Shown here: in pieces, positions 23,165-31,444 of the stretch
Position numbering within the stretch: the first letter of the stretch is position 1
Layout of the letters: each line of letters begins with the position of its first letter
Source of the DNA: Gambelia wislizenii
Taxonomy: Eukaryota > Chordata > Lepidosauria > Squamata > Crotaphytidae
Length of the DNA stretch: 64,000 bases
Direction of reading: 5' to 3'
Assembly (NCBI GenBank): GCA_030847615.1
Contig: JAUMIR010000002.1
Coordinates: forward strand, 115,762,309 to 115,826,308
Position numbers and translations under genes: made by a program
Notes under the pieces: generated by a model
Databases searched by the model: none
What the model saw: only the letters and a program-made list of their open reading frames with translations
What the model was told of the DNA's origin: nothing

Positions 23165-23758
23165 CAGTAGGACCCCACACCCATGGGGGATTGGTTCCAG
23201 GGCCCCTGTGAATAATGAAATCCGCAGATAATAGCGAACGTCAGCTGTCGCCATTCCCACCACAGGAGTGATCCCGGTGGGGGGGATCCTGGGGGGAAAG
23301 GGAGAAGGGAGGTCTTCTCCTCCCCTTCCTTCCCCACCCATTGCCATTCCCATCACAGGAGCGATCCTGAGGGATGATCCCAGGGGAGAAGGGAGGCGAG
23401 ATCTCCTCCTCCCCTCCCTTTACCCCGTCACCATTCCCGCCATGGGATTGATCCTGGGGGCAAAGGGAGAAGGGAGGTGAGATCTCCTCCCCACTCCCTT
23501 TGCCCCCCATCGCCATTCCCACAATGGGAGTGATCCTGGGGGAGAAGGGAAGTGAGATCTCCTCCTCGCCTCCCTTCACCCCCCATTGCCATTCCCACCA
23601 CGGGAGCGATCCCAGGGAGTGATCCCTGGGGCAAAGTGAGAAGGAAGATGAGATCTCGCCTCCTTGCCTCCCTCCCCCATCCACCACCACCCCATTGTCA
23701 CCATCTGCAGGTAATTGAATCAATGGATGGCAAATCAGTGGATACAGGGGTGCTACTG
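23165..23758 (-). mobile_element. Tigger-like MITE with internal minisatellite
   Basis: The ends cagtaggaccccacacccat and cagtagcacccctg (reverse complement of the right end) are imperfect inverted repeats, and both sides are flanked by TA. The inner left stretch GGGGATTGGTTCCAGGGCC and the ATCCGCAGATAATAG block match the style of pogo/Tigger (MER2-like) MITEs. A related copy in the opposite orientation is at 47814-48098. The interior of this copy is expanded by the tandem array at 23249-23690. It has no transposase. Confidence 0.75.
23249..23690. repeat. GC-rich minisatellite, about five variable units
   Basis: Units begin with a CCATTCCC landmark at about 23250, 23343, 23432, 23512 and 23589, so spacing is roughly 77-93 bp and uneven. 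Each unit contains GATCC, GGGAGAAGGGAGG and a CTCCTCC-rich stretch. Open frames crossing it on both strands are repeats, not proteins. Confidence 0.85.
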
Positions 23759-23760
23759 TA

Positions 23761-23960
23761 TATAGTTCTATTGGATTTTAATAATTTAAATGTTTTTAAA
23801 TGTTTTAACATTCTAAATTGTTTAATTTGTTTTTTAAATTTCATAGTCATATTTATATTTTAATGTTTATGTATTTCTTTAACATTCATTGTTAGCTGAC
23901 TTGAGCCCCTATACTGAGAGAAAGGCGGGATATAAATAAATATAATAAATAAATAAATAA
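23761..23960 (+). mobile_element. L2-like LINE 3' end, part 2
   Basis: It resumes the 3' UTR cut at 23162 and ends with the reptile LINE terminus (TGAGCCCCTATACTGAGAGA, then GGCGGGATATAAATAAATA) and an AAATA-rich tail. Confidence 0.7.
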
Positions 23961-23999
23961 AGTGGATGAGTAGGCGGACAAAGTGAGAGACAAGATGAC

Positions 24000-24829
24000 T
24001 GATGATGTGGTAAGTAGCTTTCCTGGGAGCTCACCACTAAGGGTGGGGCTGAGTAGCAACAACCTGAATCAATTGCCCCATTGAGAGTTGGTCTGTCTCT
24101 GAGTGTGCCATCCAAGGCACCTCCTATACTGATTGTTCCTCGATCTGAGCCAAATCGTCAATCCAGGCCAAGTCAATGGTCAGGGAAATTGGATGGAACA
24201 ATGCCAGGTGAGGGATCAGAATGGACACTGAGGTCGATATTGGAGTAACACTTGTCACTCCTGTCATCCTTCATCCTCTGCTTTCTTCTTTTCCTTGAGG
24301 AGGGCCTGCTGACTTGGAGGCTCCCCTCTTTTGAGTTTTGCCAGGCTTTGGCCATTCAGAAACAGATCTACCTGGAGTCGGAGGAGACTGAGGTGTATTG
24401 TGACCTCCTTGAGCAGTAGAGCAGTGGAGAAGTACTGGATCTGGCTGGGTCCAAAGTTGATGGTGAGGCCATGAGTACTCAATCCCAAAGACCCTCGGGG
24501 TGGTGTCTCTTAAAAGATTGATGCTGAAGCGGAATGGCGTGGTCGGTTCTGAGTGGCAATATCCACAACTTTCAGAGAATGTTCCCAAAGATATTGGTGA
24601 ATCCAGGAAAGCCTGTTTCTTAATCCCTGGGCTGTAAACCTCTTACAAATAGCACAAGAATGAAACAAATGGTCCTTGCCCAGGCAAAATAAACACTGGA
24701 AAGGGCCATCCAAATTAGCAATCTTCCCACCACAGGAGATGTAGTTCTTGAAAAGAGCCCTCGAGACCATGCAAAAATAACTGCTAGGCCACTGACCAAA
24801 GTCAGGGGGAGGGAAGGAGATGAGCTAAC
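24000..24829 (-). pseudogene. DIRS-like gag remnant
   Basis: On the minus strand at about 24630-24720 a frame reads C-L-F-C-L-G-K-D-H, five residues, then C-A-I-C and a T-A-Q-x4-R-N-R end, the same knuckle pattern seen in broken form at about 5030-5130. Further downstream on that strand are serine/proline- and lysine/arginine-rich segments (24173-24360) like the basic region at 4419-4814. The frame is broken into three overlapping pieces by shifts. The element's 5' part is separated by the Tigger-like insertion at 24832-25058. Confidence 0.5.
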
Positions 24830-24831
24830 TA

Positions 24832-25058
24832 CAGTTGTCCCTCCATATTCGCTGGGGTTTGGTTCCAGGACCCCCTGTGGAGACCCAAATCCGTGAATAC
24901 TCAAGTCCCATTATATGCAATGGCATAGCAAAATGGTGTCCCTTATATAAGATGGCAAAATCAAGGTTTGCGTTTTGGATTATTATTTTTAAGAATATTT
25001 TAAAGCCATGAATACTTAAATTCATGATACCAAATCCGTGGATATGGAGGGACAACTG
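24832..25058 (+). mobile_element. Tigger/MER2-like MITE, 227 bp
   Basis: Perfect-looking ends cagttgtccctccatattcg and its reverse complement on the right (with one or two changes) are flanked by TA on both sides. The inner GGGGTTTGGTTCCAGGACC and AAATCCGTGAATACTCAAG blocks are those of pogo/Tigger-type MITEs. It sits inside the DIRS-like copy, so it is the younger of the two. Confidence 0.85.
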
Positions 25059-25060
25059 TA

Positions 25061-25335
25061 TTACTTTTTTATATATATGTAGAGGAGAGAAACAATGAAG
25101 GGAAAGAAAAAGAAAGGGAACAAACAATACTACTCAACACTAGAAGCTACACAAGAGGTAAACACCATGATAGATGAAAAGGAACTGAGGGGAGTATCAC
25201 TTGGCCCTATTTATGTTTGTGCCCAAAGGGGGTCTGCCAAAAGCTACTTATCTCTGGAACATTCCGTGTGTGGATCTGTGCAGGTGCAGGTGCTTAACCC
25301 ATTTGTGTGAGGCACAGAGACTACAAAGAACAATC
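25061..25335 (-). mobile_element. DIRS-like terminal region
   Basis: It contains gatgaaaaggaactgagggg, then ctctggaacattccgtgtg, tgtgcaggtgcaggtg and ccatttgtgtgaggcacaga. This is the same block as 5404-5583, and it lies on the minus-strand 5' side of the gag remnant at 24000-24829. Confidence 0.5.
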
Positions 25336-25345
25336 ATTTGTTATT

Positions 25346-25566
25346 GTCTCTTTCACACTATACAAATATAACACTTTGATACCACTTTTAAATGCTATAG
25401 TTCCATCCTAAGGAGACCTAGGAAATGTAGTTTCATGAGGTATTTAGAATTCTCTGCAAGAGTGATTTAGTGCATCACCAAACTACACATTCCATTATTC
25501 CATATGAAGTAGCCATAGAAGTTAAAGTAGTATCTAATTGTGATAATTGTGTCGTGCAGAAGAGAC
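25346..25566. mobile_element. Palindromic MITE, 221 bp
   Basis: The left arm (gtctctttcacactatacaa, then TTGATACCACTTTTAAATGC) and the reverse complement of the right arm (GTCTCTTCTGCACGACACAA, then AGATACTACTTTAACTTCTA) match along about 95 bp each. Inner blocks AATGTAGTTTCATGAGG and its inverted partner near ACCAAACTACACATTCC are typical of a common squamate fold-back MITE. No clear target duplication is seen. Confidence 0.7.
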
Positions 25567-25692
25567 CAATGTGTGGGCAGAAAACTTTTGTCCATCATGG
25601 GGACAAATTCTTATAAACAGGAGTTCTTATAAACATGAAAAATGAAATGTACTTCATGTACCACATGAAGGAGTGGTAAAGTCACTTCTTAT

Positions 25693-25806
25693 GTTTGTGT
25701 GTGTATGTGTGCCTTTAAGTTGCCTGTTGAAATATGACGGCCTCATGAATTTCATAGGGTTTTCTTAGGCAAGGAATACTCAGAGGTGGTTTTGCCAGTT
25801 CCTCCT
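25693..25806 (-). mobile_element. SINE 3' fragment (BovB-like tail)
   Basis: The plus strand reads gtgtgcctttaagttgcctg, then CATAGGGTTTTCTTAGGCAA and TTTTGCCAGTTCCTCC, the reversed body and tail of a Sauria-like SINE. The tRNA head is absent. Confidence 0.55.
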
Positions 25807-28800
25807 TATGTTTAATCATATGAAAATTGCTTAATGAAGAGTAAAATGGATGTACGAGACCCTTGGAAATCAAAGTAGTTGGTGCCTGTTGCTCAACAGC
25901 ACCAGATCAACATTGTATGGAGGGTGTTTCATTTTCAAAGAATACTGAGAATATGTGTAGTGTAGGCCAGGCCTTGTTTCAATTAATCTTGTATAATGCG
26001 ACACTTACTTGCCATGGGTGTGTCTAGAAGGCACCAGCCTGAAAGGCAGAAGAGAACCAGAAGTTGGGAGAAGTTGATGTAGAGGAAGGGGGAGAGACAT
26101 GCAGACAGAAGGAAGTTCAGGAATGAGAAACAGAGAGAAAGAGTAGATCAAAGAAAGCAAATGGATGATGTACATGCAAAAAAAAAAAAGTCAAATAAAT
26201 GATGTCTGGAAGATCAAGAGAGACAAGAAAGACAATAGGAGAAAGAAATATTTATTTATTTATTTATTTGATTGATTGATTGATTGATTGACTGATAACA
26301 CAAGAGAGATTTTCCCAGAGCTCCCTAATTTGGCAGCCTGCTGTGGGTGCTTCTGCTGATTGGAATTGATTGTCCAAAGCACTGGCTGGAGGCCTTCAAA
26401 ATCTATGTAAGGAAACAATGAAGACCATTTCCCAGCAGGTTATTGTCCCAAATGTGTCCCAAACGTAAACATGGATGGTTCAACTTGTAAAAGATTTGTG
26501 GTCAGAAAGGGAGACAAGCAGCAGGAAGGAGAATGGGGACTGTGGAGAAGCTCTTACATAAAGCTAACAGAGCTAATGATGCCTCTAGAGTCCATCACTT
26601 TCCAGATATTCTATGTTCCCCTTGTAAACAGAACTGAGATGCCTCAACAGCAAACAGTGACAGGGTAAGACATGGTGCTAAGAAGAAACAGACAGATGTG
26701 CAAGTGGGACGTAGCTTCTTTGAACATGACACTGATCTTTTTGTTGATCAGAACAAGCAGCAACATGCATAAATGATAAGCATACTTGCTGAGACATCTT
26801 ATCCAAAAGAGATGGAATAGCGGTGAAGCAAAGACATGAAGGAGAAAACCTTTTTATTTAAAGTCATTATGTTAAGACTGTGAATCTGAAAAAAAAATAT
26901 CCCGGAATTTTAAAAATCCTACCGCAGTCTCCAGAATTAGGACACCGCTAAACATGTGTGTGGAACAAACTTTACCAAAAAAGAGGTGCAAGACAGTAAA
27001 GGATTTGAGGGTACATTTTAACAGAAACATCTGGGTTGAAAATTGTTTGTGTTTATCGTAATGTCAAATGTGGGTGGGTGGGAGACTCGTTATGAGATAT
27101 ATCAGAAATGTGTTAAATTGCAATAACACATTTGTATCTAAAAAGGCAAGCTACTTGGATATGCTGATCCCCAAGTGGAACTATCTAGGCTAGTGGCCTA
27201 ATTTAATAGAGGGAAATGTTCCATCTTTTGCTTAGAATTTAGATACTGAAATCCAAGATTATCAATACCAGGTATTCCTTAGTAGTCAGAAGCAATAAGT
27301 ACCTGACAGAGGAATAATGGCACTTCAAGAAAAATGGTGAAGGTAAATTAAGATAAATCTGGCTTGAAGACAGTACAAAGAAGCATCAGACAAGTTCTCC
27401 ACTATGGGGAGCTGCAAGGATTTAAACAAGCTTTCCAGTATTGCACTTAATTCCTTATTTAGATCCGATCTCACCTCTTTGTTAGTGGAAGTCTGAATGT
27501 GTGATAAGTTAGGGTTAATGTAAATAAATACTTTGTAACAGTGGATTTCAGGTTCAGCTGGGAAGTAGTCAAAAAGGGTGGAAGGGAGCACACCAAGAGG
27601 TGAGGAAAATAACAGTGTGTGTGGTCCTGCTCTCCTTTTGCAATCAGCCTCCTCCCAAATACCACATCAGCACAGCTGGGGGCATCCCAGGAGGTCTCAT
27701 TACCTCAACCCAAAGAGAGTGAACTAGCAGAGAGCTCTCCACTGTGGTGCCAGAATGGATGGCAAGCCAATTACCAGCCTGTGCTGTCAGATAGGAGAGA
27801 TGCAAAGACAGAAAACAAGCTTCCTGTAAGTGTTTCCCCCTCCCTGAAAGCTAAACACAGGCAGCAGGGTAAGGAAAGGTTAGAAACTGATTCCTGTGAC
27901 CTTTGCAGCTGCTGTGTTTTCTATTAACAAGCTCAGGATCACATTTTTTAACCACACAGATCAATCAAAAAATCAAACTGTAGGCTACAAGGCAAGAAAT
28001 AAGCCAGTTTCTCTCTTTCTTCATCAATAGGCAGATTCTCTTGTTGTCTAAGACAGTCACTCAACAAAAAAGGTTAGAAGATCTAGCATTAAATATCCAC
28101 ATTGCCTCAGTCCCTGAACCTAATCCAGACGTCTCTTTTCCTTTTCTCCTTTAGGAGTCTGATTATTATCTGCTTTTTCTACAATTCTCTTCCCCATCCA
28201 CTGCAATACAATTAAATTCCTAATGTTAAATGAGCAGAAAGGAATCCAAAAAGACAAGTCTCTAAAATGAGTCACAGCCCCAACTCACACACATGTCAAC
28301 CATGCAATACAGATTTGGGTGCCAAAGCCACAGAGCAGGTCCACCATAAAAGGTGCAGAATATTTCCTTCTGATGAATTACTGAAGCAAGATAGATGAGT
28401 TGTTCATGCAAGATGGAAGACAACAATAACAAATCCACAATGGGTCACTAGCCAACCTCACCTCTGGGAAGTTTATTTCCCAAAGCCACATGCTAGCTAA
28501 TCCCAAACACAGAGAAACACAGAGAAAATTCATCAACTAGATATTCCCAAAGAACACTATGGTAGGTAGAGCAAAGTGAAGAACGCATATACCACAGTTA
28601 ATGGGGGGTAGTCCACACCTAATTTGTTCTTTTTTAAGAGACATCTGATCTTAGCAGGTGACTTATCTCAATGTCATGAAAGTCCAACATGCTAATTTCT
28701 CAAGGCACAAGAGCATGAAAACTTGACATTCTGGTATAAGGTAGGTCCTTTCATGGTGATCAGAATGCCCCACAATGGTCAACCCAGAAGAAATAATGTC

Positions 28801-29418
28801 AAGAAATCTATATAAATAAAATTAAAATTAAGTTTCTCCCTGTCAGCACATCACATTGAAAATGGCTGTACATATTTTTACCAGATTTAAAGGATATGTT
28901 TGGGATGAATTGACTTTAACATATAGGCAATGTGGCACACACAAAAGTAATTTTTGGAGGACATGGTGACACCCCAGGGTTTTGTTTTGTTTTTGGTTGT
29001 TGTTGTTCATACAGTGTACTGTGTACAGCAGCTGATTGGGAGAATTATGGTCTATCAAGGGCAACTGACACAGATGTGCAACATATGGAATGACCAGAAA
29101 GTCATCCTCCAAAGCAACCGAAACTGAACAATAATTAAAAATGATTAATGATTCTCTTAAGAAAGTTGGGGGCTACAGCTAGTCCTTTCTAAACATATGG
29201 TGCAAGTTCTTTGTCTCACAGCTTATTCCAAGGAAACAGTCATGGAACTTTATACCACTTATAGCTGTAAGCCTTATTTTCATTTTCAACCAAAAGGGGC
29301 AATAGCTACCAACTAGTTCTTGTATCAGAAACAGCCAAGTTAAATTGTTCTCCCTTCTAATACATTTCTACAATATGATCAATTACACAAGCCCACAAAA
29401 GCTAATTCTATGGACTTT
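25807..29418. other. Unassigned stretch of 3.6 kb
   Basis: This is the longest part of the window without a recognised repeat. Open frames are short and lack domain features. A compound TTTA/TTGA microsatellite is at 26248-26296 and an A run at 26179-26190. Confidence 0.5.
26248..26296. repeat. Compound TTTA/TTGA microsatellite
   Basis: Five TTTA units run into about six TTGA units. Confidence 0.93.
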
Positions 29419-29430
29419 ATCAGACAAGCG

Positions 29431-30198
29431 CCTCTCCATTGACGCCCCCTTGTCGTGGGAGAGAGGCTTGCGTACCCTAATGATGTTTTGAGCTATGCTG
29501 GCGGTGGCATAATAGCCACTGGTAGGGTCTCCCATGCCAGACAGGTCAAAACCGAAGGGTCTGACAAAGAGCGTCAAAGGGCGGGATGGGCTCTCTAGCC
29601 TTGTGGCAACCGTCCTAGGAGAAGGAAAACTCCAATCCCAAACCCGGGCAGATGGTGCTCGTCCAACCCTGTAAGGTCAACTATCTAAGAGAAGGAAACT
29701 CTAATCAAACCTACGGCCCGAGGACCTCGCTGCCACGTCCATGCTTGCAAGGCCACGGCACATGAATCTCTGGTTTAAAGGGTGAGGCCAGTTCTGTGCA
29801 CGCTACGCTCCACCAGAAAAATCCATTGCACAGGTTCGAAGGACAAATCCAGTAACAAAAAAGCCCTGTAGCGACTGGCGAGGGACGAAGCCGGCAGGTG
29901 TAAAGATGCACTGGAAGCCGCAGCCCCAACCCTGCATGCAGGCGGTTCAGGACATTGGTCGCTCAAGCCTGACCCGGGAGATGACAGTCTTGTTCGGCAG
30001 CATCCTGAACGACCAAGCAGCCTTTTTTAAGGAGAGCACTGCTTGCTCCACATGGAGAGGGGCCTAGAAAAGGTGGCCTAACGAAAGCTCATCCCCAACT
30101 ACCTGGTTGGCTAGCCACGGCCAACGGGAATCTTCTGATGCGGTCAAACCAAGGCAAAGAAACAAAGGCACACACCGGCCTCCAAAGGTGTAAATAAA
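29431..30198 (+). promoter_or_regulatory. 5' UTR of the Vingi-like LINE
   Basis: About 770 bases precede the endonuclease frame, with no long open frame on the plus strand, so no ORF1 is visible. The first ~95 bases are retained almost unchanged in the 165-bp derivative at 54463-54627, which suggests that the internal promoter or another required signal lies there. A short frame ATG(30138) to TAA(30195-30197) ends two bases before the CTG discussed under the endonuclease entry. Confidence 0.55.
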
Positions 30199-31326
30199 CT
30201 GACACTTGCATGCTGGAACATCAGAACCATGCAAGACTCTGAAGATAGTGGACGGCCTGAGCGTCGTTCTGCCCTAATAGCCCTTGAACTATCACGGCTT
30301 AATATTGACATCACTGCTCTTAGTGAAGTTCGCTTCCATGAGGAAGGCAGCCTTAAAGAACATGGCGCCGGCTACACACTTTACTGGTCTGGCAAACCCA
30401 AAACCGAAAAACATCTTTCAGGAGTAGGCTTTATGATTAAAAACTCCATTGCCTCCAAACTCGAAACCTTGCCAACAGGACACTCTGATCGCATTATTTC
30501 CTTACGCCTCCCACATATTGTTCTCTTTAGTATATATGCCCCAACTATGCAAGCCGACCCTGTAGAGAAAGACAAATTCTACACAGACCTACGCCAACTC
30601 ATACAAAAAGTCCCTGTAGAAGATAAAATTATTATCCTTGGTGACTTCAATGCCAGAGTAGGAAAGAACTCCGAAGCCTGGAAAGGTGTCTTAGGCAAGC
30701 ATGGTGTTGGAAATTGCAATGATAACGGACGCCTCCTGCTAGAGTTCTGTGCAGAACAACAGCTGACTATTACAAACACAATCTTTCAGCAGAAAGATAG
30801 CTTGAAGACAACCTGGATGCATCCCCGATCCAAACATTGGCACCTCATTGACTATGTTCTAGTCCGTCAGAGAGACATTCGTGATGTCCGTCATACCCGA
30901 GTGATGCCCAGTGCAGAATGCCAAACAGATCATCGCCTCGTCAGATGTAAACTAAATCTTCATCTTAAGTTTAAACCTAAGAGGGGTGGCATCTTAAAGA
31001 AGAGACTCCAAGTCAACAATCTTCAACAAGCTACCTTGAGAGACAACTTCCAGGCAAACCTACAAACGAAACTTGAAGACCATCCTACAGATCCTTCTCC
31101 TACAGTGCTTTGGCAACATATCAAAAACAGTATCCTCCAGTCTGCAGAAGAATCCCTCGGGTTCTCCCACAAGAAAATTCAAGACTGGTTTGATGAAAAC
31201 AACCAAGAGATCCAGGAGCTGTTGGCAAGGAAGAGAGCTGCTCACCAGGCATACCTCGCCCAGCCAACCTGTCATGCAAGAAAAGCAGCTTTCCGCCCCA
31301 CATGTAGCAAACTACACCAAAAACTC
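30139..31326 (+). pseudogene. Vingi-like ORF, endonuclease half
   Basis: AP-type endonuclease that nicks target DNA to prime reverse transcription. Visible residues, counted from the ATG at 30229: E33 in A-L-S-E-V-R, the Y-A-P block, D139/N141 in G-D-F-N-A-R-V-G, and T-D-H at 233-235. The essential N-terminal Asn (C-W-N-I-R, Asn codon 30217-30219) lies upstream of that ATG, and there is no ATG between it and the in-frame TGA at 30136-30138, so the true start is unclear; a CTG at 30199-30201 is a candidate. The frame is open to 31326, where the CR1 insertion cuts it; it then runs 31 codons into CR1 sequence to a stop at 31417-31419. Confidence 0.85.
31320..31326 (+). repeat. CR1 target duplication, left copy
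   Basis: The 7-mer aaaactc here recurs at 34447-34453 directly after the CR1 tail. Joining across it gives the order found in the uninterrupted inverted copy near 41350, which confirms the insertion site. Confidence 0.85.
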
Positions 31327-31439
31327 TGCGCTTCCATGCGGGGGGACTTCTGGCAAGAGATGGGGTGCATCTTACAACAGTTGGAAGAAACATTTTTGCC
31401 AACAGTCTCAAGAATTTGATCAGGAGGGCTTTAAACTGA
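31327..31439 (+). pseudogene. CR1 ORF1, C-terminal 37 codons
   Basis: The frame reads L-R-F-H, then G-L-L-A-R-D-G-V-H-L and N-L-I-R-R-A-L-N to a TGA at 31437-31439. This is the end of the SGNH-esterase-like domain of CR1 ORF1, shown more fully at 59807-60148. The rest was lost by 5' truncation. Confidence 0.8.
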
Positions 31440-31444
31440 GTCAA

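Noticed and set aside
23241..23723. 160-codon minus-strand frame and its plus-strand counterparts
   Set aside because: They are translations of the GC-rich minisatellite inside a Tigger-like MITE.
27325..27927. Open frames of 88 and 102 codons as possible host exons
   Set aside because: No splice-site and domain combination that I could support; composition is like the rest of the intergenic DNA.
31073..31444. N-terminal extension of CR1 ORF2 as a real protein domain
   Set aside because: It is host LINE sequence read out of frame and starts without an ATG until 31193; kept only as an observation on the open frame.
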